Origin: Schizonepeta tenuifolia
Taxonomy: Eukaryota > Streptophyta > Magnoliopsida > Lamiales > Lamiaceae
DNA length: 64,000 bases
Direction: 5' to 3'
NCBI GenBank assembly: GCA_029490685.1
Contig: CM055955.1
Coordinates: forward strand, 35,131,408 to 35,195,407
The notes under the pieces were generated by a model. The model was not told the origin of the DNA. It was given only the letters and a program-made list of their open reading frames with translations, and ran no database searches. Position numbers and translations under genes: made by a program. Below are positions 22,967-34,764 of the stretch, in pieces (positions within the stretch are counted from its first letter, which is position 1; every line of letters begins with the position of its first letter).

Positions 22967-25900
22967 TCAAAAATACTCTTGACCGTACTTGCTGAAGATA
23001 CGGTCAAAGATCTCTTTCTTCGCAGCTGACTCGATCCCAGTGTTAACACCATGTTCCTTGCATACTTGTCTCGCCTCAGCCATGATCGCATTTCTGTTTG
23101 GAGTACTTGTGCCTTTGATCATCTGAGGGCGATATCTGACCTTCTGCGGAACCGGAACAGTGTTGGGATCGAGCTGAGCTTTCACCATGGCTCTTTGAAA
23201 CTGACTGAACATTCCAGGATCCCCAGATCTGAGCTCCCACAAGGCTTCCTTGAAGGCTTGCCTTGGGTCTTCAGTTGAGCAGACCTTCCTGTAGTAAAAG
23301 TCATTGATGAACTCGTGCTTGAACTGCTCCCAGTCATCGTTCCACTCAACGTTCATCCACTTGTCAGTATGTGGGAACCGTGACTGAAGCGGGGCATTTC
23401 TCTGCAGCTGCTGAGTCTTCTTCCTAGCCTCAGCCTTCATGTGGTGTTTGTTTATTCTTCGAACGCTCCGGCTGGCTTTATTTCTGTGGACATTCTTTTC
23501 AATTTTGGCCAGTTCCTTCTCGAACTTGGCCACCTTCTTGGCTTGATCAGCAGCGAACTTCTTGATCCAAGAAGGATTCAAGTAGTTCTCCTTGGACTCC
23601 CCCATAGCTTTTGCAGCTTCGATGCAATCTTCAACTGAGATTCCGTCAAGATCAGCATCAAGCTCAGCTGTAAGCTCGGCTACAAGATCGTGGGAGACTT
23701 CAAGTTCCTGCTCTTGCTCTTTTGCAGACTCCTTCAGCTGCGATTCTTCAGCTTCTTCCCTTTGAGTTTCAGCTGACCCTCCTTCTTCCCCCTGCTATAG
23801 GTGAACACCTTTCCCCTGTCCAGCAACAGCTGCTGGCTCATTTCCTTCCCCCTTTTTGGCATCATCCAAAAGGGTGGCAACTGAGCCATCCAGGGAAGTC
23901 AGCTTGGCCTCAGCTTGTTGAACTCAGGAGAAGAGTTCGTCCACAACATCTTTCTCTTCAACCTTCTTCGCCAGCTCCAGGTCCTGGCGTTCTTGCTCAG
24001 CTTTCTTCAAGGCGTCAAAGGTTGCAGAGACATCTTTGTGAAGGGTGACGAACTCAGCTTGAAAATTTTCAAACTGAGACATCCACTCCTGGTCTTGGGT
24101 CTGCTGGGACTTTGCCAGATTGGATTCAGCAACAGACTTGAAGACGTTAAAGTCCGAGCTGAGTCCTTGTACCGCCTTCTTCAGATCTTTGACGTCCGAG
24201 CTGGTAGAAGTGGAGAGGCCTTCCAGCTTTTGCTGTAGGGAGGAGGAGAGTTGTTCCAGCTGATTCTTCAAGGATGCATTTTCCTCCATCAGCTGATTCA
24301 TCTTGTCAGCTTGCTCTTCCTTGTTGTGCTCGATTTTGGACAACAACTCATGCCTCAGCTGGTTGACCCTCTCAATGATCAGCTCACAGATAGCATCGTT
24401 GGAGTGAGCTGGCTGATCAGAGGGTCCAGGCAGTTGTTGCTGTTGTGCCTGGGCTGTTGGATCCACTACAACCAGGGCTGTTCGGCTAGCCAGGTAATCC
24501 TTAAGCTTTGCTTCTTCCCTCTTGGCAGCCAAGTCAGCTTCATCGACATCCTCCATATGGTCGGCATTCTTGGCCAACATATGATCAAGAAATTTCACAG
24601 CTCCAGGATTGTCGCATAGCTCTCTGGTGTCTTTCCCTTCTTGTTGACTCAGATCCAAGCGTCGACGGAGCACGGCCACCTTCTGGTTGTAGGCAACCTC
24701 AAGGTTCTGGTAGTCGAAGTACACCCTCAGGTTGGATTCATCAATTTTCAACCTGTCCCATCCGTGGATCTTCAGGGTTTCCTCCTTGACGTACCAGTAG
24801 CTGAATATTACGCTGAACTGATAGAGCAGTTCAGTTCCGAACATGGCGAAGATGGGCATCGAGCTTGCCTCTGGGAACATGCCTATCAGTTTGCGAAAGC
24901 AGTAGTCCAGTCTGCCTTCATATTCAGCCAAGATCGCCTGGCGGTTGGCCTCTTCATCAATTTGAGGTGGGTCTATATCGAAGGATATGGGTTCAATGGT
25001 GTCATCAACGTTGGCCAAAGGAACAGTCTCAACGTTGGCATCGAGCGTGAGGCTCGGAATTTCTAACTGAGGATCAGTTGAGAGAACTGAATCCTCTTTG
25101 GAGAGAGACTGGGCTGGCTCACTAGTTTCCTCAGACGCAGGTGGGATTTCCTGGCTGACATCAGCTCCAGTTAGTGGAGAGGGTGGACTATCGTGGAACT
25201 CCTCAGCTGAAGAAGAGTCATCTGAGGACGAGCTGGATTCCTCCACGTTGGTCTCCTTTCCTTCAACCATTTCTTCTTGTTGTCGGGGTTGAAGAACAAA
25301 CCCAGCTGGATCAACCGACTGGCTCGATTCGGTTGATTCTTTCTCCTCAGCTGTTTTCTCAGCTGGTATCACCACCACAGGGCCCGATACAGCCGGTTGA
25401 GCTGCTGGCTGGATGATTTTGATCCTGGGCTTTTTCTTGAGGGGTTCCACCTCTTCTTCTTCTTCCTCTTCTTCCTCTTCTTCAGCCACTTCCTCCAGCT
25501 GGCGTTTTGCAGGTTTGGATCTTGATGGACGGCAGGCTGCTGGGGCTGACTCCACAGCTGGCTTTGTTGCTCCCTTGGGAGTGTACACAGCTTCCACAAC
25601 GTCCCTAGCCTTCTTGGCTGTTGGGAATAGCATTAGCTTGTTGAACGGAGGGTCCTCACTCCCTTCCCAAGTTAGCTTCTGACCCTTGGTAGCTTGGAGG
25701 ATCAGGGCTGATATTTTGGTGCCGAAGTTGAGTGTTCCCTTGACACTCAACACCTTCTCTCCGGACTCAGCTACCATCTCTGAGATCTTCAGCTTCTCTG
25801 CCCATAGCTGGCTTTCAAGGTAGCCCAGCCAGTCTATCTTGTGTTGTTCTTCTAATGCTTTCTGCTGTTTGAGCTTCGGTCTGCTGATATCACCGAAAGC

Positions 25901-26449
25901 TCCTCCGTATGCGAAAGTGCACTTTGATATCACATCAAACAGAAGTCGGTGCTCCGGCTTCAGTTTGGTCCTCTGCATACTCCCCTTCAATGGTTCGGGG
26001 ACAAGTAGGATAGTTTGCAGAAATGCATTGGCTTTCTTGTCGGTGAAGTTCCCCATCACGTCTATGGCCTCCCGATTCCTGGGGATGATCTTTTCCAGTT
26101 CTTTAGACACTTCGATCTCGACGGCGGTTTCTTCCATCGATCGGGAAGTGCTAATTCGTTGCTTGCACGGAATGGTCGTGACAAGCCCGAGTTCTGCATC
26201 GCGTTGCAGATTCCGGTAGAAGTGGGCTACTTGCTTCCTGAGCAGCTTGGATGGAGAGAGGGTTACCCAGTTGAGCAGACCGTGGTCGGAAAGAAGTTTG
26301 GTGACGGGAGCGATTTCCGGCGAGGTCAGAGCTTCCCTTGATAGAATTTGCTCGAAGTGAATCTTCGACAGCATCATGTCGAAGGATTCCTGGAACGTGG
26401 CTGGTTCTGCAGAGACCATCTTCTTTGATGTTTTTGATTTATGTGCCAT
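22967..26449 (-). pseudogene. Third ORF of copia element B (two in-frame stops)
   Basis: One frame of 1160 codons from the ATG at 26449 to 22967, broken by TGA at 23921-23923 and TAG at 23795-23797. The N-terminal part (residues about 15-260) has PATFQESFDMMLSKIHFEQI, HFYRNLQ and MQRTKLKPEHRLLFDVISK, loosely like the plant transposon-protein domain in other retrotransposon ORFs. Then come a Glu-rich run followed by basic KKKPRIK, a Ser-rich acidic section, a conserved LIGMFPEASSMPIFAMFGTE block, a coiled coil, and a basic C-terminal domain with DKWMNVEWNDDWEQFKHEF. No signal peptide or clear membrane anchor was seen. It occupies the place of the Sirevirus env-like gene; its function is unknown. 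Confidence 0.75.
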
Positions 26450-26585
26450 CTCAGAGGAATATATATATGCAAAGAAGAAAGAAATATGTTACTGAAAATG
26501 GTGAGACAATTTCGGAGGGGATGATGAACAGTTAATATTGATATGCACGAAAAAAGAAGGTAAGGATCACTTCCTGATTTGGCGC

Positions 26586-26593
26586 TTTATATA
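26586..26593 (-). promoter_or_regulatory. TATA-like box before the third ORF of B
   Basis: TATATAAA on the minus strand, 137 nt before the ATG at 26449. An ACGT core (TGACGTGG, 26599-26606) lies just upstream. The same arrangement with TATATAAT is at equal distance in element C. Confidence 0.5.
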
Positions 26594-26945
26594 GGTTACC
26601 ACGTCATTTAAAATGGATGGCCGGGATTGAATGGCATCTATCCATCGACGGTTGAGATTTTGCGACTGTTGGGTAATTTTGACTGACGTTCCACGCGCGC
26701 GAGTGAGAAGGTGAAGAGATTAGTGTGTCAGCCCAGTCGCACTATAAAGTAAGGCTATAGGTGTTCAGCCAGACTTTACATTAAATGCGACCTGATGGCT
26801 TATTTAATTTAGCTGACAATCTCAGGAATGTTTGAATTTATTTCAAACATTCTCATTTAAGAACATAACACCTTCAGTCATAAATGTTACCTACCAGCTG
26901 ATGTCGAGATCAGCTGTATACCTCAGTTGAGTTCCTCAGTTGCCA

Positions 26946-27060
26946 CATACCATCAGCTGACTCGAGTTCGTCTGTTCAGCTGACGTCTGATCCATTGTTG
27001 CAGCATACCATCAGCTGACTCGAGTTCGTCTGTTCAGCTGATGTCTGATGTCTTCAGTTT
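26946..27060 (-). repeat. 58-bp tandem repeat between pol and third ORF (B)
   Basis: Two copies of a unit containing CATCAGCTGACTCGAGTTCG and TCTGTTCAGCTGA, offset by 58 bp. TCAGCTGA and CTCGAG are palindromes. Element C has the matching pair. Confidence 0.7.
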
Positions 27061-27102
27061 GCAATCCGTATCTGACATTCCCCCTTCATCTGAGCTTCCC
27101 CC

Positions 27103-30100
27103 TCAGATAGATGTCTGTCTCTTTACCTCAGCTGATTCCTTATCAGGTGGATCTAACAATCCAAGTAAATCACATAGCATTTTGAACCGCGCTTCGGCTA
27201 GAGGTTTAGTGAAGATATCAGCCCTCTGAATCTCAGTTGTGATCTTCTCCATGGACACATCCTTCTTCTCAATATGATCTCGGATGAAATGATGACGGAT
27301 GTCGATATGCTTTGTCCGAGAATGGTGAACAGGATTTAGAGAGATAGCTATGGCACTCGAGCTATCACAATGAATGGGAACCTGTCCAGTTGCAACTTCA
27401 TAATCTCTCAGCTGTTGCTTCAGCCACAACACTTGCATGCAACAGCTTCCAGCAGCCATATATTCTGATTCGGTTGTAGAAGTAGCAACACACGCTTGTT
27501 TCTTGGAGAACCATGAAACCAGCTTGCTTCCCATGAACTGACAGTGTCCAGAAGTAGACTTCCTGTCCAATCGATCTTCTGCTAGATCCGCATCTGAGTA
27601 TCCGGTCAGCTAGATATTGTCATCAGTTGGATACCACAACCCAACATTGACAGTACCCTTCAGATACTTGATGATATTCTTTGCTGCCAACATGTGTGCT
27701 TCTCTTGGTTGAACTTGGAATCGAGCACACACTCCAACTGCGTATGATATGTCAGACCGGCTGGCAGTTAGGTATAGCAAAGAACCGATGATCCCTCTAT
27801 ACTTGCTGGCATCCACGAGCTTTCCTTCAGATCCAGGTTCAATCTTCCAGTTAGTATTCATTGGGATCCTTGTTGTCTTACTTGTCTGCAATCCGAACTT
27901 GGTGATGAGCTCCTTAGTATACTTGGACTGATTGATGAAAATCCCTTCTGGTGACTGCTTCACTTGTAATCCAAGGAAATAATTCATCTCGCCCATCATT
28001 GACATCTCGAACTTCTCCTTCATGAGATCTGAAAACTTTTTGCACAGCTCCTCTGACTTGGAACCGAATATGATGTCATCCACGTAGATTTGCACTACAA
28101 GTATATCATTTCCAACTTTGATGGTGAACAGGGTTTTGTCAACTGATCCTCGTTTGAATCCCAAGTTCAGAAGAAAACCACAAAGAGTGTCATATCAGGC
28201 CCTTGACGCTTGCTTTAGTTCATAGATAGCTTTCTTCAACTTGTACACTCTTCCATCTCCAGTCTCAAAACCAGGAGGCTGTTCAACATACACATCTTCC
28301 TTGATATCTCCGTTGAGGAATGCACACTTCACATCCATCTGATACACTTTGAACTTGTGATGTGCGGCATAAGCTAGAAAGATTCGGATGGCTTCCAGCC
28401 TTGCAACTGGTGTGAAAGAGTCTTCAAAGTCGATTCCTTCTTGTTGGCAATATCCTTGAGCTACCAACCTTGCTTTATTCCTCACAATGAATCCAATGGC
28501 GTCTCTCTTGTTTTTGAAAATCCACTTCAATCCAATCACCTTGACACCATTTGGTCTTTCTACCAACTCCCATACACAGTTGCATAGAAACTAATTCAGT
28601 TCTTCTTGCATGGCTGTTGTCCAGTGGACACAGTTGAGAGCTTTCCCAATATTCTTCGGTTCTGGTACATCAACTACAAAGCAAGAAATCATGGCAACAT
28701 CTCCAGCTTGCTCGAATTCCTTTAGAACTGCCAACTCCTCAGCATATTGGGCATAAGTGTTGGAATTTTCTTCGGTTGATTCTGGATTTGCAACTCGGCT
28801 CCTTGTACGCATACCCTCGGTTGGATTGCCGATGATGTTGTCAGTGGAATGAACTTCATACCATCTTCAGTTGCGTCTTCCTTCTTCTTCCAACTGTGGT
28901 TGTTCCGTAATCTGAGCTGGAGTCTTCAGAGCTGGTGATTGATCTGCTGTTGAGTCTGGATTCTCAACATTGACATTAGTTTGAACCGGACTCGGTTGGG
29001 CTTCGGATGCTGATGCAGTTGGAGGAGCATCAGCTGAAGTTCCCCCTTGGGATGAGCTGGGGTCTTCACATTCATCTTCAGAGGAGTATGGATCCTCTTC
29101 CTCAGTTGCCCAAACCAGTGGTTCAGCTAGGTTCTTTTCCCTTAGAGCTTGCGATCTGGTGAGAACAGGTGGAGCTTGTATATCTGCCTGTTGTTCTTTG
29201 ACCTGTTCCCTGTACTCAAAAGTAGATTCATCAAAACTAACATGAGGTGTTATTTCCACAACACGAGAGCTGTTGTTGAAAATTCTATATGCCTTGATCC
29301 GAGCAGCATATCCAAGAAATATGCCCTTCGAAGCTTTGGCCTCAAAAGTTTTCAACTGAGTCTTCCCATTGTTGTGAATATAACACTTAGAACCAAAAAC
29401 GCGAAAATAAGAAATATCTGGCTTTCTGCGTCTCCATAGCTCATATGGTGTCTTTCCCAACGGCTTGGTTAGAAGAGACCGGTTCTGAGTGTAGCATGCA
29501 GTGTTGATCGCTTCAGCCCAAAATCTCTTTGGTAGAGCTGAGCTGGCTAACATGGATGTGGCTGCATCCTTAAGCGTTCTGTTCCTTTGCTCAACTACTC
29601 CATTCTGTTGCGGAGTACGCGCGGCTGATGTCTGATGGGTAATTCCATTCTTCTTGCAATACTCGATGATGGTTTCATTTAGAAACTCCGTTCCACGATC
29701 TGATCGGATAGACATGATCTTCATCTCTTGTTGGTTCGATATCCGATCCATCAGCTTGGGCAGCTCATCTCGGGTTTCACTCTTGTGGCGCATGAAGATG
29801 GTCCACGTATATCTTGAGTAGTCATCAGTTACAACCAGGGTATACTCGTTCCCGTTCATGCTCTTTGGTGTAACTGGCCCGAAGATATCCATATGGATCA
29901 GCTGTAACACTCGGTCGGTTGAGGGAGTTGACTTCAACCGGAAGGAGGATCTAGCGAGCTTTCCCAGCTGGCATGCACTGCAGATGTGTGTTGTTGAAAA
30001 CACTCGGTTTGGTATGCCTCTTGCATGTTCTTGTCTGGCGAGTCGGTTCATCGTCTTGAAGTTCAGATGGTTGAGCCTTTTGTGCTACAGCCAGCTCACA

Positions 30101-30528
30101 TCAGAACTGCTCTTTGATAATAGGCAGGTGTCAGGGAGGCTGCTGTTCCAATCAGCGTAGTAGACATTCCCTGTTGGTGATCGATTTCCCAACAATATCA
30201 CCTGCTTTGATCCGACATCTTTAACCCTACAACCCTGTGCATCAAACTTGACAGAGAAACCATTATCACAGAATTGGCTGATGGAGAGCAAGTTATGCTT
30301 CAATCCATCAACATAAGAGACATCAGAAATTGAAACATGATTGGTTTCAAGGGTACCGTAACCTCTGGTGTAACCTTTTGAGTTATCGCCAAAAGTAATT
30401 GATGGACCTTCTTTCTCCACGAAACTTCCAAGCAAATCCTTTAGATTTGTCATGTGTTTCGAGCATCCACTGTCCATTACCCATTTTGTTGCAGACGCTT
30501 TCTTCTTCCTCAGCTGTTTCTCATGTAC
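27103..30528 (-). pseudogene. pol: Copia B pol: protease, integrase, RT, RNase H (stops)
   Basis: A single frame of 1142 codons without frameshifts. The order is protease (WVMDSGCSKHMT, catalytic DSG), zinc-binding pre-integrase (HKRLNHLNF), integrase core with Asp in LIHMDIFGPV, Asp in RSDRGTEF and Glu in the QQNGVVEQRN block, RT (KARLVAQGYCQQEGIDFEDSF; catalytic YVDDIIFGS), and RNase H (STTESEYMA ... HCDSSSAI ... TKHIDIRHHF). In-frame stops at 30082-30084, 28864-28866, 28588-28590, 28192-28194 and 27607-27609 kill it. Most are TGG or CGA/CAG changed to a stop, as expected from C-to-T decay. The frame opens inside an intron-like segment, so the true junction with gag is uncertain. Confidence 0.88.
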
Positions 30529-30626
30529 CTGCAAAGAGAAACTCGCTTAGGTCCCCAATTTCAGTTGGGTCCTGGAGGGTTAGAACCAGTTCCCCTTGGA
30601 ACTGTGTGTCGCTTTTCCCTATATAC
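30529..30626 (-). other. Candidate 98-nt intron between gag and pol (B)
   Basis: On the minus strand the segment starts GTATAT after ...ATCCGA and ends TTTCTCTTTGCAG before GTACATGAG. The gag frame (33059-30627, 811 codons) ends in phase 0 at the donor, and pol begins in phase 0 at the acceptor. Both frames close inside the segment. The element C counterpart is also 98 nt. Splicing is inferred, not shown. Confidence 0.5.
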
Positions 30627-33059
30627 TCGGATGGATTTATCATTCTAGATCACTTTTCCTTGATCATCAACTATAACAACACCTCGGTTATCCTTAAGCT
30701 TGTTATTAGTAGTGATGTTCTGTTTCTTGAGAGGAGTTGGATTTCTCCCATGTTGAACTTTAGGAGGTGAGGCTTTTCCCCTGTTTTGATGGCGATTTTT
30801 ATCCTGTTTGATTTGTCTGCATGATAGGACGCCACGTTGGAATCTTTGTGGCTGATTCTGATTCCAACTTCTTGAGTGTTGTTGATAGGAGTTCATGCCC
30901 TGTTGATGATTCATGTTGTGGCATGAGTATCTCCAACTGTTCGACCTGTTCCTTATCGGTTCACTCGGTTGGAACCTTTGGTTGAACTGGGGATGGAACC
31001 GTTGTTGATTCAGATGATTGAACCCTTGTCGGTTCTGCGGTCGGTTTCATTCTTTCTGTTGTTGACTCTGAGGTTGATGCAGAGGTCGGTTCTAATTCTG
31101 AGTTCGGTTGCGATTATGTCTTCGACGCCTCTGATTCCTCTTCTGACTTTTGGAACATTCCCCCTCGGTTGATGTCCCAACCGATGGAACATTCTGTCCT
31201 TCATCTACTGTTCTTTTTCCCTTCTCACTTGTGGTTGCATTGGTCGGTTGAGCTTGCTGAGAAGCGGAGGTTGAAATATTTTGTGTGGACTCAGGTTCCA
31301 CTATGTTCGGTTCATCAGCTTTAACCTTGACAGCTTTGATGAAGGTTGCTGGAGGAATTTCACTATCTTTAATCACATCATAACCGAGTCCTGACACGTC
31401 ATCCATCTGTCTGCTGTAACTGATAAGATTCTCTATGATCTTGGATGACTGATACAGCTTGATTAGATTGTCCTTCTCAGTTTGCAACTCCTTGAGGAGG
31501 ACAGTTATCTGCTCGGTTTGTCCATCTGACTTCTTTATCAGCTGATCGATCTGAGCCTCTTGATTTTTCAACTGATCTTGTTGTTCCTTGATCTGCTTTG
31601 TCAACTCTTTATCAGTTGGAGCCTTAGCCTCGTTTAGTTGACTCTTGAGATTCTCAATCTCCTCGGTTTGGCTCTTGATCAGATCATCCTTTTCGGTTAA
31701 GGAATCTTCAAGTTTGGCGAACTGAGCTTGAAGACTCTTAAACTCAACCGATTGGTGATGCAGTTCCTTACTGAGTTCTTGAAAATCACTCCAGGAGGGT
31801 TCCAACTCTTCGTCCAGTGATTCCTGCTTGTTAGAAATATTTGAAGAATTTAACTTAGCAGGATTAGAGTGTACCTCAGTATCATCCTGGTCGGTTCCAA
31901 GAGCCATGAGGCATTGATCCTGACCGGTAGCGTTGTTGGTGGAAGTCAGCTCATCCTCATCTTCAGTGTCAGTGAAGATGTCCATGTCGTCAGCTGCTTC
32001 TTCTGCAACCATGGCCTTGTTCTTTCCAGCTTGTTTGACCCTTAACGCATCTCTCTCTTTCTTCGATAGATCTGGGCAGTCAGCCTTGAAATGACCTTCC
32101 TTCCCGCATTCAAAGCAACCGTTGGTGACAGGCTTTGAACTGTCTCGAGTTCAGTTTGATTTATAGAATCGTTTGTATTTCCCGAACCGAGTGTCCATGT
32201 CGGCTAGTTTCTTTGACAAGGCTACAATGTTCTGTTGCAGTTCCTCTCTGCTTGGCTCTTTTGCAGTCGTGTCAGCCGATCTGGTTGGCCTCGATGTTCT
32301 CGATTTTAAGTAGTCAGCTCGGAAAGCAACTGTATTTGAGGCTGAACCAACATCCTCAAGTCGACTCGTCTGAACCGAGGACTGAGATCTTCTTCGGTTC
32401 ACCTTATACTCATTTCCCTTCAAGATTGAGAACAATCTTTCAGTTCCCATTTCACCAAGGTCAGCTCGGCTCTCGTGGATATTGGTGAAAGTATCCCACT
32501 CAGCCGGTAGAGCTTGTAATACTTTGAGATTGATTTTTCTTAGTGTGTATTTTCCTCTTCGGATGGACTGGATTCTTCTGAGGATGTCCATAAACCGGAG
32601 CTCTAGCTGATCAATTGTTTCATCTGTCTTCAGACAAAAATTGTCGAAGTCTTGGCATGCATGTGAGAATTTGTTCTCCTTCGTCTCATCACTTCCTTCA
32701 CTCAGCGATGCCAGGATGTCCCACATCTCTTTTGCAGTCTCACACTCCTCTATCCAGGGCAGATAATCTTGTCCAACTGTGGACATTATTGTGCTCTGAG
32801 CCCAGATGTCTAACTGGCTCACCTTGGCTTCCTCTGGAGTGTAGTCTTCCGGCTTCTTCTCCACAAACTCCACAACTGTATCCCCATCGTTGGGATTTGT
32901 AGGAGTGCGAGCTATTCTTTCTTTGATGATGATCGGTTCGGAAGAGAGAACTTGTTGCATCCTATGATGCTTCGACAATAAGATCTTCTTCATCCGTGTC
33001 CTCTAGGATGTATAATTTACAACCGAGAACATTACCACGATCTTATCCTTGACGTCCAT
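30627..33059 (-). pseudogene. gag: Copia B gag with coiled coil and zinc knuckle (stops)
   Basis: 811-codon frame from the ATG at 33059. The capsid-type core of the copia/UBN2 gag family carries MWDILASLSEGSDETKENKF and IDQLELRFMDILRRI. A CCHC knuckle follows (CFECGKEGHFKADC, about 32080-32125), then a Gln/Glu-rich coiled coil with many LIKSQTEEIENLKSQ-like heptads, and a Gln/Asn/Arg-rich linker. Stops are at 33003-33005 (TGG to TAG), 32148-32150 (CGA to TGA), 31089-31091 and 30642-30644, with another TGA near 31049. No frameshift was found. Gag proteins of this length with a C-terminal coiled coil fit the Sirevirus group. Confidence 0.8.
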
Positions 33060-33191
33060 CTGCACACAACAATAGAGCAAATATGCAAGCAAATTTGCAC
33101 TAGCGTGAAAAAGATATGTTCAGTTGACCACTGAAGAAACTTTCTCGAATTCACACCTTGTGAAACAGAGTCAGTAGTCTTTTGAACCACC

Positions 33192-33203
33192 GCTCTGATA
33201 CCA
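33192..33203 (-). other. Primer-binding site of element B
   Basis: TGGTATCAGAGC on the minus strand, two bases inside the 5' LTR end. It is complementary to the initiator-methionine tRNA 3' end. Confidence 0.88.
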
Positions 33204-33205
33204 CT

Positions 33206-34759
33206 TGATGGTCCCGAAACGAGTTACTGGTGTATGGAGGGGGGGGATACACCAGTTAGGATTTTAAAACTTAACTCTTGAAAAATACTTCAACCGAGTA
33301 AAAAGACTCAGTTGGAATCTCACAGCTGAGTAAGCAACCTCAGCTGGAAGAGTGAGGCTGTGCGGAATGTGGTAGAAATTAAACTCGTAAAACAACTCAC
33401 GCTTTTATGCACGGTTGGTCAAAAACCAAAACAGTTGAGAATGTGCAGATGCAGTCTGTATGTTGGTTAGTCAGTCAGTAGAGTATGCAAGAAATAACTG
33501 AAAAAAGAAAAACACTAGCACACAGAGATTTAACGTGGTTCGGAGATAACCCTCCTACGTCCACGGGGAGTTGTGAGTCCACACAACTCTGTCCAAGTTC
33601 TTTTGGACAAACCACTCAGTTTATGCGGGCTGAGCAACCGTTATGAATAAGTTTGCGGGTACTTATCAACCTTACAGTTTAGTTTACGGGTACTAAACGA
33701 CCTAACTACTCAGTTGCAGGAAGAGTAGGATCTTAAACCTTTTCAGGTGAAAGAAAAATGTGTTTCCAACTAAAAGCTCGAACGGGATGTGAGCTGTGAT
33801 CTAACTCTCTATGAACTCTCACTAAGTGATGTTCTCAAGGTTCGATCTAAAGACACAAAACTAACTAACTCTAGAACTCTCAACAAGTGATGTTCTAAGA
33901 GATTAACTTCAGTTTAGCTAGTGAAGAATATTGCTCTTTCTTTTGCTCTCTGGTTTCTTCTCGCGTGTGTGTCTTGTATCTTCTTCGAATGAATGAAGGC
34001 CTCTATTTATAGGCGGAGAGTATCAACTAGCCGTTGAAGGAGCTGTTGATCTCTGATCGTTGAAAGCGATGGCTTGTCTCTAATCTCTGCAGACTTTCCC
34101 GATATGGCATCTGTGCTCTTCTGCTTTCCATCTGAGATAGCCTTGTGTTGGGCCAAATAGGGTAGTGACTGAACGGTCAAACCCTCACGTGACTTCCTTT
34201 TTTAAATTTAAATCTTAACAACAGACTTCCAACAAGGAGTGGTCGGTTAAGACTTTCGATCTTCAGCTAGCTTGTTCTTCAGCCGATGTTCTATCTGACA
34301 ACTAACGGTTGAACTCTCAGCTGACTTCGTCTTCAAGCTGTTGATCTTCTTGGTTGAGTTCTACAACTGATGTTCTGAAACTGAACACTCAGTTGTCTTC
34401 CTTGTATTTGATCAGTTGGGTTTGAACGCTCAGAGGGCTTTCTTTCATTTGATGTTCTCTTCCCCTTTACTGCTTCTCATTTGATGAACACTCAGTTGTT
34501 TTCCTTCACAACTGATGTTCTGAAGACTTCCCCCTCTTTGCATCTGATCATATGAGCTCTCAGTTGTATTTCTTGACAACTGATGTTCTGTCTGAGTGAT
34601 GCCTTGTTGCCATCTTCAGCTGGAGACCTGTAAAGATAAATCTTAACTTTGCTCAAACAGCGAGCCTAACTTCTAACATTAGGTTCTGGCAACATCTACT
34701 CGGTTGGGATCAGTCGGTTTTGGAATTCATCAAAACTTTTACTAATAAATTTCCCAACA
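33206..34759 (-). repeat. 5' LTR of copia element B
   Basis: 1554 bp. A TATA box (TATAAATA, minus strand, 34004-34011) stands in the GCCTATAAATAGAGG context typical of the U3/R border, so transcription should start just below 34000 and run leftward. Confidence 0.9.
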
Positions 34760-34764
34760 ACAGT

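Larger units (their letters stand above)
21118..34759 (-). mobile_element. Copia element B (Sirevirus-like), inserted in the Ty3 element
   Basis: 13.6-kb Ty1/copia element in minus orientation. The duplication ACAGT flanks it exactly (21113-21117 and 34760-34764), so it split the protease-RT region of the Ty3 element. LTRs of about 1.55 kb differ at roughly 35 sites (about 2.3%). From 34759 downward the order is LTR, primer-binding site, gag, zinc knuckle, linker, protease, integrase, RT, RNase H, a third ORF, polypurine tract, LTR. Copia domain order plus a long ORF after pol is the Sirevirus plan; the assignment is inferred. About a dozen stops inactivate it, but no frameshift was found. 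Confidence 0.92.

Noticed and set aside
22967..26449. True viral-type envelope protein
   Set aside because: Position is env-like, but no signal peptide, no convincing membrane span and a nuclear-signal-like basic patch; left as a protein of unknown function.
23051..26535. Many + strand frames opposite the third ORF of element B (and 38474-41781 in C)
   Set aside because: Antisense shadows of a long minus-strand ORF with acidic, Ser-rich coding; no recognisable products.
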